Assembly (NCBI RefSeq): GCF_008364685.1
Contig: NZ_VTTL01000001.1
Location: 372,001 to 436,000, forward strand
DNA length: 64,000 bases
Direction of reading: 5' to 3'
From: Xanthobacter oligotrophicus
GTDB lineage: Bacteria; Pseudomonadota; Alphaproteobacteria; Rhizobiales; Xanthobacteraceae
Part shown: in pieces, positions 1 through 8,388 of the stretch
Layout: each line of letters starts with the position of its first letter
How positions within the stretch are numbered: position 1 is the first letter of the stretch
Position numbers and translations under genes: made by a program
The notes under the pieces: model-generated
What the model was told of the DNA's origin: nothing
What the model saw: only the letters and a program-made list of their open reading frames with translations
Database searches by the model: none

Positions 1-159
1 CCCGACGGCCGCATGATCCACGACATGTATCTGGCGCAGGTGAAGACCCCGGCCGAATCCAAGGGGCCGTGGGATTACCTGAAGATCGTCCGCACCATTC
101 CCGCGGCGGACGCCTTCCAACCCCTGTCGCGCAGCGAATGCCCGCTGGTGAAGAAATGA
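1..159 (+). CDS. ABC transporter periplasmic substrate-binding protein, C-terminal fragment
   Basis: Only the last 52 codons are inside the window, read in frame 1 and ending in TGA at 157-159. The fragment has the GRMIHDMYL and SKGPWDYLK segments followed by a Cys-containing tail, which is typical of the C-terminus of branched-chain amino acid/amide-type (LivK-like, type I fold) binding proteins. It would deliver a solute to a membrane transporter encoded to the left of the window. It lies 107 nt upstream of the acyl-CoA catabolic genes on the same strand, so it may import their substrate. The family call rests on a short tail and is moderate. Confidence 0.6.
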   Translation, partial: PDGRMIHDMYLAQVKTPAESKGPWDYLKIVRTIPAADAFQPLSRSECPLVKK

Positions 160-266
160 ACGGCCGGCCGGGGAGCGTCCGCGCGTCCCGGCTCTCCCGC
201 ACGCAACACGACCGCCTTCCCGATCCGCTCGGGACACGCTCCCGGCCGCCTTTGACGCGAGGATCC

Positions 267-1328
267 ATGTCGCCTGTCGCACCCACGCCTGTCGCAGCCC
301 CATCGGCGCCGGCCACCGCAGGTTTCGATGCCGAAGCGCTGGCGGGCCATCTCGCCGCGCTCGTGCCGGGCTTCCGCGGGCCGGTGGAGGTGGCGCCCAT
401 CTCCGGCGGGCAGTCCAACCCCACCTTCTTCGTGGACAGTCCCAGCCACCGGCTGGTGCTGCGCAAGCAGCCGGGCGGGCCCGTACTGCCCTCGGCCCAT
501 GCGGTGGACCGCGAGCACCGCATCCAGCACGCCCTCGCCGACAGCGACGTGCCGGTGCCGCGTATGGTGCATTTCTGCGCCGATCCCTCGGTCATCGGCA
601 CGCCCTTCTATGTGATGGAGCGGCTGGACGGCCGGGTGTTCGGCGATTGCGGCCTCGCCGCCGCGCCGGTGGACGAGCGCAAGGCCATGTACCGCAGCGC
701 CGCCCACATGCTGGCGCGGCTCCATGGGGTGGATTGGCGCGCCGTGGGGCTCGGCGACTATGGCCGGCCCGATGGCTATTTCGAGCGGCAGGTGGCGCGC
801 TGGACCCGCCAGTGGCAGCAATCCCGCACCCGCGAGCTGGCGGAGGTGGACGCGCTCATCGACTGGCTGCCGCGCCACTTCCCCGCCTCCGGCGCGCCCA
901 CCATCGCCCACGGGGATTTTCGCATCGGCAACCTCATGTTCCACCCCGTGGAGCCGCGGGTGATCGCGGTGCTCGACTGGGAACTCTCCACCATCGGCGA
1001 TCCCATGGCGGACGTGGCCCATTTCGGCGTCACCTGGGACACGCGGCCGGAGGAATATGGCGGCCTCAGGGGCACCGACCTTGCCGCGCAGGGCCTGCCG
1101 GAGCGCGAGGATTTCCTCAACTGGTATGGCGCCGCCGGCGGCCGGGCGGAGGATTTCGCCCCCTTCCACCGGGTGTTCGCCCTGTTCCGCTTCGCCGTGA
1201 TCTTCGAGGGCATCGCCGCCCGCGCCAGGAACGGCAACGCCGCATCCGAAGGCGCCGAAAGCGTCGGCCGCCTGTCCGAGAACTACGCGCGCCGCGCCGT
1301 CGAACTCATCACCGCGGGCGCCGCCTGA
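267..1328 (+). CDS. APH-fold phosphotransferase (LvaA/ACAD10-11 kinase-like)
   Basis: This 353-residue protein is an aminoglycoside-phosphotransferase-fold kinase. The catalytic loop HGDFRIGN starts near residue 215 (Asp217) and the metal-binding LDWELSTIGDP loop has its Asp at residue 237. ATG 267 is chosen because a GAGG sequence sits about 8 nt upstream; the longer frame back to 69 would begin inside the preceding gene. Kinases of this subgroup, paired with an acyl-CoA dehydrogenase as in Pseudomonas LvaA/LvaC and animal ACAD10/11, phosphorylate the 4-hydroxyl of hydroxyacyl-CoAs. The dehydrogenase follows 31 nt downstream here, so the same chemistry is inferred. Antibiotic resistance is unlikely in this context. 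Confidence 0.8.
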   Translation: MSPVAPTPVAAPSAPATAGFDAEALAGHLAALVPGFRGPVEVAPISGGQSNPTFFVDSPSHRLVLRKQPGGPVLPSAHAVDREHRIQHALADSDVPVPRMVHFCADPSVIGTPFYVMERLDGRVFGDCGLAAAPVDERKAMYRSAAHMLARLHGVDWRAVGLGDYGRPDGYFERQVARWTRQWQQSRTRELAEVDALIDWLPRHFPASGAPTIAHGDFRIGNLMFHPVEPRVIAVLDWELSTIGDPMADVAHFGVTWDTRPEEYGGLRGTDLAAQGLPEREDFLNWYGAAGGRAEDFAPFHRVFALFRFAVIFEGIAARARNGNAASEGAESVGRLSENYARRAVELITAGAA

Positions 1329-1359
1329 GGCCCGCCTGCGGGAACAAGGAAGACAACAG

Positions 1360-2622
1360 ATGGATTTCGCTTACTCCGACAAGGTCGAGGGCCTGCGCAC
1401 CCGCGTCAGCGATTTCATGGCGGCGCACGTGCTGCCGGCCAACACCCAGTGGCACCGCGAGGTGGAGGCGGGCCGCTATCCCCTCGACCTGATCGAGCGG
1501 CTGAAGGCGAAAGCCTATTCCGAGGGCCTGTGGAACCTGTTCCTGCCGGCGTTGAAGGACGACGAGCCGGGCACGCGCCTCACGAATCTGGAATATGCCC
1601 CGCTGGCGGAAATCATGGGCCGCATTCCGTGGGCGGCGGAAGTGTTCAACTGCAACGCGCCGGACACGGGGAACATGGAGATCCTCCACATGTTCGCCAC
1701 GCCCGCCCAGCGTGAGCAATGGCTCGCGCCGCTGCTGGAAGGGCGCATCCGCTCCTGCGTCGGCATCACCGAGCCGGACACAGCCTCCTCCGACCCCACC
1801 AATCTTCAGACCACCATCCTGCGCGACGGCAACGACTACGTCATCAACGGGCGCAAGTGGTTCACCACCGGCGCCAAGCACCCCAACAACCGCTTCGTGA
1901 TCGTGATGGGCCTGTCCGATCCGCGCCCCGAGGCCGATCCCCACGCCCGCCATTCCATGGTCATCGTGCCGTTCGACGCCCCCGGCGTGCGGCTGGTACG
2001 GGATGTGCCCATCATGCACCACCATGCGCCGGAGGGGCATTGCGAGGTGCTGTTCCGCGACGTACGGGTGCCGGCGGAAAATCTCCTCGGGCAGGAGGGA
2101 CAGGGCTTCGCGCTGGCGCAGGCGCGGCTCGGGCCGGGGCGCGTGCATCACTGCATGCGCACCATCGGCCAGTGCGAGCTGGCGCTGGAGCTGCTGATGG
2201 AACGCGCGCTGGAGCGCCGCACCTTCGGCCGCCACTTGTCGGACCACGCCAACATCCAGGACTGGATCGCCCAGTCCCGCATCGAGATCGACCAGTTGCG
2301 CCTGCATGTGCTGCGCGCCGCATGGCTCATGGACAAGGCCGGCAACCAGGCCGCGCGCATCGAGGTGTCCGCCATCAAGGTGGCGGCAGCGCGGGTGCAG
2401 ACGCAGGTGGTGGACCGCGCCATCCAGGTGTTCGGCGCCATGGGCCTCACCCCCGACACGCCGCTGTCCTATCTGTGGACCTGGGGCCGGGCCATGCGCT
2501 TCATCGACGGGCCGGACGAGGTGCACCTTCGCAGCATCGCCCGCGACGAGCTGAAGAAGGCCAAGGCCCGGCGCGGCAGCACCACCGCCTATCTCGTCAC
2601 CCCCAGCGCCCATCAGGCGTGA
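1360..2622 (+). CDS. Acyl-CoA dehydrogenase (LvaC/ACAD11-like)
   Basis: This 420-residue flavoprotein has the normal acyl-CoA dehydrogenase layout: an N-terminal helical domain, the middle beta-domain motif GITEPDTASSDPTN, INGRKWFTTG for FAD and substrate contact, and a C-terminal helical domain ending with the GPDEVHLR segment that supplies the catalytic Glu in the ACAD10/11-like subgroup. AAGGAAG precedes ATG 1360. It is in an operon with the kinase upstream and an MDR oxidoreductase 18 nt downstream. With the kinase it probably removes a 4-phospho group from, or desaturates, an acyl-CoA. Ordinary alpha,beta-desaturation of an acyl-CoA is the alternative. Confidence 0.88.
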   Translation: MDFAYSDKVEGLRTRVSDFMAAHVLPANTQWHREVEAGRYPLDLIERLKAKAYSEGLWNLFLPALKDDEPGTRLTNLEYAPLAEIMGRIPWAAEVFNCNAPDTGNMEILHMFATPAQREQWLAPLLEGRIRSCVGITEPDTASSDPTNLQTTILRDGNDYVINGRKWFTTGAKHPNNRFVIVMGLSDPRPEADPHARHSMVIVPFDAPGVRLVRDVPIMHHHAPEGHCEVLFRDVRVPAENLLGQEGQGFALAQARLGPGRVHHCMRTIGQCELALELLMERALERRTFGRHLSDHANIQDWIAQSRIEIDQLRLHVLRAAWLMDKAGNQAARIEVSAIKVAAARVQTQVVDRAIQVFGAMGLTPDTPLSYLWTWGRAMRFIDGPDEVHLRSIARDELKKAKARRGSTTAYLVTPSAHQA

Positions 2623-2640
2623 TCGCAGAAAGGGTCCGCC

Positions 2641-3612
2641 ATGCGTGGCTGGCGCGTCCATGAGATTACCGAAGACGGCGCCATGGTGTTCGGCGAGTGC
2701 CCGGACCCGCGCGCGACCGGCGACGGCTGCGTGCTGGAAGTGGCGGCGGCGGGGGTCAACTTCCTCGATACGCTGATGATCCGCGGCCGCTACCAGGTGA
2801 AGCCGCCCCTGCCCTTCACCCCCGGCATCGAGGTGGCCGGCACGGTGGTGGAGGCGGGACCCGACAGCCCGTTCCGCCCCGGCGACCGCCTGTGCGCGCT
2901 GATGGACCACGGCGGCTTTGCCGATCATGCGGTGGTGCCGGCGCTGGGCGCGCAGAAGCTGCCCGACGACTTCCCGTTGCGCGAGGCCGTGGCCCTGCCG
3001 GTGATCTATCCCACCGCCCACCTCGCCCTGCGCCACCGCGCCGGCCTGAAGGCGGGCGAGACGGTGCTGGTGCATGCGGGCGCGGGCGGCGTCGGTTCCG
3101 CCGCCATCCAGCTGGCGCGCCACTGGGGGGCGCGGGTGATCGCCACCGCCGGCGGGCCGCAGAAGACCGCCCTGTGCCGCGACCTCGGCGCCGACGAGAC
3201 CATCGACTATGCCGCCGAGCCGCTGGTGGAGCGGGTGAAGGAGATCACGCAAGGCCGGGGCGTGGATGTCATCGTCGATCCGGTGGGCGGCAAGGTGGCG
3301 GTGGACAGCCTGAGGTGCCTCGCCTGGGGCGGGCGGCTCGTCATCGTCGGCTTTGCCGGCGGGGCGGTGGCGGAGCTGCCCTCCAACCGTCTGCTGTTGA
3401 AGAACGCCGCCGCCATGGGCGTCTATTGGGGCGCCTACCGCCAGCATCATCCCGAACTGGTAAGCGCCATGTTCGACGAACTCTTCGACCTGCGCCGGAC
3501 CGGGGCCATCGTCCCGCTCATCCGCGATGTCTTCCCGCTGGCTGAGGCGCCGGCGGCGCTGGAGGCTCTGGCGGGCCGCCGCACCGTGGGCAAGGTGGTG
3601 CTGGAGCCGTGA
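2641..3612 (+). CDS. Zinc-independent MDR oxidoreductase (NADPH:quinone oxidoreductase-like)
   Basis: This 323-residue protein is a medium-chain dehydrogenase/reductase of the quinone oxidoreductase/enoyl reductase group. It has an N-terminal GroES-like domain with the motif PFTPGIEVAG and a Rossmann domain with HAGAGGVGSAAIQLA near residues 143-157. No structural-zinc cysteine cluster is visible, as expected for the QOR branch. AAAGGG lies ahead of ATG 2641. It follows the acyl-CoA dehydrogenase by 18 nt. In context it may reduce an enoyl-CoA or detoxify an enal or enone intermediate. The exact substrate cannot be read from the sequence. Confidence 0.82.
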   Translation: MRGWRVHEITEDGAMVFGECPDPRATGDGCVLEVAAAGVNFLDTLMIRGRYQVKPPLPFTPGIEVAGTVVEAGPDSPFRPGDRLCALMDHGGFADHAVVPALGAQKLPDDFPLREAVALPVIYPTAHLALRHRAGLKAGETVLVHAGAGGVGSAAIQLARHWGARVIATAGGPQKTALCRDLGADETIDYAAEPLVERVKEITQGRGVDVIVDPVGGKVAVDSLRCLAWGGRLVIVGFAGGAVAELPSNRLLLKNAAAMGVYWGAYRQHHPELVSAMFDELFDLRRTGAIVPLIRDVFPLAEAPAALEALAGRRTVGKVVLEP

Positions 3613-3719
3613 GCCGCGGAAGGGGCCAACGTGGGCCTCGCATAAAGTGATTTGAACGCCAGCGGACGGGGCCCGCGAAGCGGCCGCAAGTGCCGCGCCG
3701 GGCCTGCCGGGAGGAAGCC

Positions 3720-5285
3720 ATGATCAGACACGAAGTGCATTTCGGCCGGATGGTGCCGTGCTTCATCGACCGCCCGCCCAGCGTCGATGCCCTGTTCCGA
3801 TCCTGGGCTGAGCGCACGCCGGATGCGCTCGCCGTGGTGGATGGCGAGCGGCGCGTCACCTATGGCGCGCTCGATGCGGCGGTGGAGCGGCTGGCGGACG
3901 GGCTGTTCGCCCATGGGGTGCGCAAGGGCGAACGCGTCGCCACGCTGGTGGGCAACCATCTGGCGGTGGTGGAGCTTTCGCTGGCCTGCGCGCGGATCGG
4001 CGCCATCCACGTGACCCTCGACATCCGCCAGCGACGGCCGGAGATCGCCTATATCCTCGCCCAGAGCGGGGCCATGATGCTGGTCCACGATGCTGCCTGC
4101 GCCGGAGAGCTGCCGGAGGGCGCGGACGTGCCCGAGCTGCGCCACCGCTTCGTCGCGGGCGGCAGCGCGGCAGGTTCGACCCCTTACGAAACCCTGTTCG
4201 CGCAACCCGCATCCGACCGCGTCGCCGATGTCGCGGAAGAGGATCCCTTCTGCATCCTCTACACCTCGGGCACCACCGGGAAGCCCAAGGGCGCCGTGCT
4301 GACCAACCTCGGCGTCATCCATTCCGGCCTTCATTATCGCTACGCACTGGGGCTGGAGCCAAGCGACCGCACCGTGCTCGCCGTGCCCAACGCGCACATG
4401 ACGGGGCTCGTGGGCGTCATCCACGGCACGCTGGCGGCGGGGGCGTGCCTCATCCTCATGGGCCAGTTCAAGGCCCGGCTGTTCCTGGAGCTGGCGGCGC
4501 GGGAGAAGCTGACCGCGGCGCTCATGGTGCCGGCCATGTACAACCTCTGCCTGCTCGATCCGCAGTTCGAGCAAATCGACCTCTCCAGCTGGCGCATCGC
4601 GGCCTTCGGCGGCGCCCCCATGCCGGAGGCCAACGCCCGCCGGCTGAAGGAGAAGAGCCCGAAGCTCACCTTGTTCAACGTCTACGGTGCCACCGAGACC
4701 AGCTCTCCCGTCGCCATCCTGCCGCGCGACGCCCCGCCCGAGCGGCTCGACAGCGTCGGCCGGGTGATGGCCTGCATCGACCTCAAGGTCATGGACGAGG
4801 ACGGCCGCGAGGTGCCCCCCGGCACGGCGGGCGAATTGTGGATCGCCGGCGCTTCCGTCGTGCCCGGCTACTGGCGCAATCCCGAGGCCGACGCCACCGC
4901 CTTCGTCGGCGGCTACTGGCGCTCGGGCGACGTGGGGTCCATGGACGCCGAGGGCTACCTCAAGGTGTTTGATCGCAAGAAGGACATGATCAACCGCGCC
5001 GGCTACAAGGTCTATTCGGCGGAGGTGGAGAGTGTGCTGGTGTTCCACCCGGACGTTTCCGAGGCCGCCGTGGTGGGCTATCCCGATCCGGTGCTGGGCG
5101 AGCGGGTGGAAGCCTTCGTGGTGGCCGGCGCCGACCTCAGCGTGGACGAGCTGCGCCGCTTCTGTGCCGCGCGGCTCTCCGACTACAAGGTGCCGGACCG
5201 CGTCACCATCCTGCCAGACGGCCTGCCGCGCAATCCGAACGGCAAGGTGATGAAGAACGTGCTGCGCGAACGCGCGGCGGGCTGA
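3720..5285 (+). CDS. AMP-forming acyl-CoA synthetase (class I adenylating enzyme)
   Basis: This 521-residue protein carries the AMP-binding signature YTSGTTGKPKGAV near residue 180, the YGATET motif of the A5 region, the SGDVG segment and DRKKDMI before the C-terminal lid domain, and ends with the PRNPNGKVMK lysine motif. ATG 3720 is preferred to the in-frame ATG at 3690 because GGGAGGAAG lies just upstream. The enzyme should activate a carboxylic acid with ATP and CoA and so feed the neighbouring acyl-CoA enzymes. A 107-nt gap separates it from the MDR gene. Its role matches LvaE in the levulinate pathway, but the substrate is not determined. Confidence 0.87.
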   Translation: MIRHEVHFGRMVPCFIDRPPSVDALFRSWAERTPDALAVVDGERRVTYGALDAAVERLADGLFAHGVRKGERVATLVGNHLAVVELSLACARIGAIHVTLDIRQRRPEIAYILAQSGAMMLVHDAACAGELPEGADVPELRHRFVAGGSAAGSTPYETLFAQPASDRVADVAEEDPFCILYTSGTTGKPKGAVLTNLGVIHSGLHYRYALGLEPSDRTVLAVPNAHMTGLVGVIHGTLAAGACLILMGQFKARLFLELAAREKLTAALMVPAMYNLCLLDPQFEQIDLSSWRIAAFGGAPMPEANARRLKEKSPKLTLFNVYGATETSSPVAILPRDAPPERLDSVGRVMACIDLKVMDEDGREVPPGTAGELWIAGASVVPGYWRNPEADATAFVGGYWRSGDVGSMDAEGYLKVFDRKKDMINRAGYKVYSAEVESVLVFHPDVSEAAVVGYPDPVLGERVEAFVVAGADLSVDELRRFCAARLSDYKVPDRVTILPDGLPRNPNGKVMKNVLRERAAG

Positions 5286-5368
5286 GGGGGCGCCTCGACA
5301 GGATTCACCAACCAGCCTATGCAAGATAAGTCCGGATGACCGGGAACGCGGGACGAGAGCGAGGACAG

Positions 5369-6154
5369 ATGGCGCAGACGAAGGAGGCGCGCGAGGCCGG
5401 GACGGCGGAACCCGCTTCCGTGTTCGCGCCCATCACCCCCGCACCGGCCTACAAGCTGGTGGCGGACGCCATCGAGCGGCAGATCGTCTCCGGCCGGGTG
5501 CGGGCCGGCGACGCCCTGGGCACCGAGGCGGAGCTGGTGCGCCAGTTCGGCGTCAACCGCTCCACCGTGCGCGAGGGCATCCGGCTGCTGGAGCAGAGCG
5601 GCCTGATCCGGCGCGATTCCAGCCGCCGGCTGTTTGCCGCCGTGCCCCATTACGACCGGTTTGCCGGGGGCATCAGCCGCGCCTTCGTGCTCAACGAGAT
5701 CACCTTCCGCGAGCTGTGGGAATCCACCCTGGCCATCGAGACCGCGGTGGCGGAGCTGGCGGCGGAGCGGATCACGGACGAGATTCTGGCCGAGCTGGAA
5801 GACAACATGAAGAAATCGGAGAAGGCGCTGAAGAAGCCCTCCGAACTGGCGCTGCTCGACATCGAGTTCCACGACATCCTCGCCCGCGCCTCCGGCAACC
5901 GCGTGCTCCAGTTTGCCCGCGAGCCGGAGAACAAGCTGTTCTTCCCCACCACCGAGATGCTGTTCCGGCGCAACGCCCACGCCGCCGAGCGCAACAAGGC
6001 GGCCCACGCCGCCATCCTCACGGCCCTGCGCGCCCGCGACAAGGCCGAGGCGGTGCTGTGGATGCGCCGGCACATCAACGACTGGAAGCGCGGCTTCGAG
6101 CTGATCGGCAAGTCCATCGACCAGGCCATCGACAGGACCTACGCCGAGGATTGA
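5369..6154 (+). CDS. GntR/FadR-subfamily (FCD) transcriptional regulator
   Basis: This 261-residue regulator has an N-terminal winged helix-turn-helix around residues 25-95, with the typical FGVNRSTVREGIRLLEQSG recognition region, and a C-terminal all-helical FCD ligand-binding domain containing the expected Asp and His positions. ATG 5369 follows GAGCGAGGACAG; the upstream ATG at 5336 has no convincing ribosome site. Regulators of this group usually repress catabolic operons and release DNA when they bind a carboxylate or acyl-CoA. A GTNNNAC-type palindrome at 8285-8299, ahead of the thiolase gene, is a candidate operator. Confidence 0.88.
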   Translation: MAQTKEAREAGTAEPASVFAPITPAPAYKLVADAIERQIVSGRVRAGDALGTEAELVRQFGVNRSTVREGIRLLEQSGLIRRDSSRRLFAAVPHYDRFAGGISRAFVLNEITFRELWESTLAIETAVAELAAERITDEILAELEDNMKKSEKALKKPSELALLDIEFHDILARASGNRVLQFAREPENKLFFPTTEMLFRRNAHAAERNKAAHAAILTALRARDKAEAVLWMRRHINDWKRGFELIGKSIDQAIDRTYAED

Positions 6155-6207
6155 GAGCCCACCACGTCCGGATGCGGGCCGCCGGCGTGCATTCCCTTGA
6201 CCCCAAA

Positions 6208-6223
6208 GTTACTCATGAGTAAC
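6208..6223. promoter_or_regulatory. 16-bp perfect palindrome, candidate TetR operator
   Basis: GTTACTCATGAGTAAC is a perfect 16-bp inverted repeat 65 nt upstream of the TetR gene start at 6289. Its size, symmetry and position fit an autoregulatory operator for a TetR dimer, many of which bind TTACT-type arms. Assignment to this regulator is inferred from adjacency. Confidence 0.55.
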
Positions 6224-6288
6224 CTCTCTTCCAATAGGTCGGACAGCCTCCCCCAAGGCCGTCTCCACCCTCCCGGCCGGACCCTGCG

Positions 6289-6960
6289 ATGGCGCCCCCG
6301 AAACCGACCGACACCGCGCTGGCGGACCCCTCGCCTTGGCGCTCTCCCGCCCAGCGCGGGCGTGACCGGGCGCTGAAGCGCGAGGCGGTGCTGAAGGCGG
6401 CGGCGCGGCTGTTCAACGAGAAGGGCTTCCACGCCACCTCGCTGGACGACGTGGCGCGGCAACTGAACGTCACCAAGCCGACCCTCTATCATTACTTCCG
6501 CAGCAAGGACGACGTGCTGTTCGAATGCTGCCGCATGGGGCTGGAGATGATCGAGGCGGCGGCGGCGCCGGTTCCCGGCGCCCATGCCAGCGGCCTTGAG
6601 CGGCTGCGGGCGCTGATGGAGCAATATGCCGAGGCCATGACCATGGATTTCGGCATGAGCATCACCCGCACCCCCGACACCGCCCTCTCGCCTGAGAACC
6701 GCGCCGAGCTGCGGCGCCTGAAAGCGGCGATCGACCGGGCCCTGCGCGGCGTGATCCAAAGCGGCATCGAGGATGGCTCCATCGCCCCCTGCGATGTGCG
6801 CACCGCCGCCTTCGCCATCGCCGGGGCGCTGAATGCCATCGCCCACTGGTACAAGCCCGGCGGCGCCCTCGCGCCGGCCGAGATCGCCCGGCAGACCGCC
6901 GATTTTCTCATCCAGGGGCTCGCGCCCCGCACCCCAGAACGACGCCAGCCACGGCGCTGA
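6289..6960 (+). CDS. TetR/AcrR family transcriptional regulator
   Basis: This 223-residue regulator has a TetR N-terminal DNA-binding domain at roughly residues 25-72, with the sequence ATSLDDVARQLNVTKPTLYH and then YFRSKDDVLFEC, followed by a helical ligand domain of the size seen in fatty-acid-responsive members. A proline-rich tail follows the last helix. The gene starts 134 nt after the GntR gene and 27 nt before the flavoprotein gene, so it probably heads the downstream transcript. The palindrome at 6208-6223 is its likely operator. The ligand may be an acyl-CoA of this pathway, which is an inference. Confidence 0.88.
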   Translation: MAPPKPTDTALADPSPWRSPAQRGRDRALKREAVLKAAARLFNEKGFHATSLDDVARQLNVTKPTLYHYFRSKDDVLFECCRMGLEMIEAAAAPVPGAHASGLERLRALMEQYAEAMTMDFGMSITRTPDTALSPENRAELRRLKAAIDRALRGVIQSGIEDGSIAPCDVRTAAFAIAGALNAIAHWYKPGGALAPAEIARQTADFLIQGLAPRTPERRQPRR

Positions 6961-6987
6961 GCCTCGTCCCATAACGGAGGAAACCCC

Positions 6988-7953
6988 ATGGCCCTGCCTG
7001 CCGCATTCCGCGACCTTGCCATCCCGGCCATTGCCTCGCCCATGTTCCTCGCCTCCGGCCCCGACCTGGTGGTGGAGGTGTGCCGCAGCGGGCTGGTGGG
7101 CACCTTCCCGGCCCTCAACGCGCGCACCAGCGACGCCTATGCGGCCTGGCTCGGCGAGATCGAGGACCGGCTCGCCGGGGCGGCGCAGGCCGGCCCGCGC
7201 CCAGCGCCCTATGGGGTCAACCTCATCGTCCACAAGTCCAACCCGCGCCTTGCCGCCGACATCGAGCTGACGGTGAAGCACAAGGTGCCGCTGGTTATCA
7301 CCTCCCTCGGCGCGGTGCGCGAGGTGGTGGATGCGGTGCACAGCTATGGCGGCGCCATCTTCCACGACGTGGTCAACATGCGCCACGCCCGCAAGGCGGC
7401 CGAGGCCGGCGTGGACGGCATCATCGCCGTGTGCGCGGGGGCCGGTGGACATGCAGGCACCCTCAGCCCGTTCGCCCTCATCCCCGAGATCGCCAGCTTC
7501 TTCACCGGCACCATCGTCCTGTCCGGTGCCATGAGCACCGGCCGCCACATCGCCGCCGCCCGCATGCTCGGCGCCGACATGGCGTATCTCGGCACCCGCT
7601 TCCTCGCCACGCGGGAATGCATGGTGCCCGACGCCCAGAAGGAGATGGTGGTCGGGGCCAGCGCCGACGACATCGTCTACACCCCCAAGGTCAGCGGCGT
7701 GCCGGCGAATTTCCTGCGCCAGAGCCTGGCCGCTGCCGGCATCGACCTCGACCAGCCGAAGCATGAGGGCGGGCTGGACATGGCCAGCGAGGCCAAGGCC
7801 TGGAAGACGGTGTGGTCGGCCGGACAGGGCGTCGGCTCGGTGCGCGAGGTGCTGCCGGCTGCAGAGCTGTGCCGCCAGCTCATCGCCGAATACCACGCCG
7901 CCCGCCGCGAGGTGGCGCAGGAGGAGGCCGCCGCCCTCACCCCCGCCGCCTGA
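6988..7953 (+). CDS. Nitronate monooxygenase/2-nitropropane dioxygenase-like flavoprotein
   Basis: This 321-residue TIM-barrel FMN protein belongs to the nitronate monooxygenase superfamily. The N-terminus has the IASPMFLASGPDLV segment, the centre has the glycine-rich phosphate-binding GAGGHAGTLSP motif near residue 152, and then LSGAMSTGRHIAAARMLGAD. GGAGG precedes ATG 6988. The superfamily also includes FabK-like enoyl reductases and other FMN oxidases, so true nitroalkane oxidation is not certain. Its place in an acyl-CoA cluster makes a reductase or oxidase acting on a pathway intermediate plausible. It follows the TetR gene by 27 nt. Confidence 0.8.
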   Translation: MALPAAFRDLAIPAIASPMFLASGPDLVVEVCRSGLVGTFPALNARTSDAYAAWLGEIEDRLAGAAQAGPRPAPYGVNLIVHKSNPRLAADIELTVKHKVPLVITSLGAVREVVDAVHSYGGAIFHDVVNMRHARKAAEAGVDGIIAVCAGAGGHAGTLSPFALIPEIASFFTGTIVLSGAMSTGRHIAAARMLGADMAYLGTRFLATRECMVPDAQKEMVVGASADDIVYTPKVSGVPANFLRQSLAAAGIDLDQPKHEGGLDMASEAKAWKTVWSAGQGVGSVREVLPAAELCRQLIAEYHAARREVAQEEAAALTPAA

Positions 7954-8388
7954 GAGCGGTCTAAAGCCCCTCTCCCGCGAGGGAGGGGGCGACTGTGGAG
8001 GGGGCAGCGCTTTCAGGCTCCCACACACCGTCGCCGTCCGGCTTGACCGGACGGCCCATGGCCCGGCCGGGACCAAGCGGCGGCGGGCGGGACAAGCGGA
8101 GAGATGGCCCCTCCGGTCAAGCCGGAGGGCGACGATGGTGACAAACGGCTGGGCAAGCGCGGTCTCTCCCTCTCCCGCGAGCGGGCTAGGGTTCCGGCGC
8201 GCACGCCTTCGAAGCCGCTGACGTTCAAACTGAACCAGCACTGCTGTTTCGCACATATTGACAAGGCCGGGGACGGCTGGAATAGTTTGTCGGACAAACC
8301 GATAAACCACTCAACGATGGACGGCCTCCGGCGCATTCACCCTGCCGGCGCGCATTACCATCGGCACAACCAGATTCAGGGGAAACGC
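7954..8388. repeat. Gene-free stretch with REP-like hairpins
   Basis: No gene is supported here. The stretch holds a GC hairpin at 7972-7985 (CTCCC-GCGA-GGGAG) and two strong hairpins in inverted relation. The first, 8033-8055, has a 9-bp stem GCCGTCCGG and loop CTTGA. The second, 8109-8129, has an 8-bp stem CCCTCCGG and loop TCAAG, so the two loops are exact reverse complements. The right end carries the 15-bp palindrome at 8285-8299 and the thiolase leader. Confidence 0.65.
8285..8299. promoter_or_regulatory. 15-bp palindrome, candidate GntR/FCD operator
   Basis: GTTTGTCGGACAAAC is a perfect inverted repeat with a single central base, 90 nt upstream of the thiolase start. Its TTGT-CGG-ACAA core fits the GT-N3-AC pattern bound by FadR-subfamily GntR proteins, such as the one encoded at 5369-6154. 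The pairing of site and regulator is inferred. Confidence 0.5.

Noticed and set aside
267-1328. Aminoglycoside resistance kinase
   Set aside because: The APH fold is present, but the gene sits in an acyl-CoA operon directly before an ACAD11-like dehydrogenase, which points to the metabolic subgroup.
1309-5324. Long minus-strand open frames (1309-3450 and 3447-5324)
   Set aside because: They lie exactly opposite the acyl-CoA dehydrogenase, MDR and ligase genes, which have clear motifs. The antisense products are His/Arg/Gly-rich and resemble no family.
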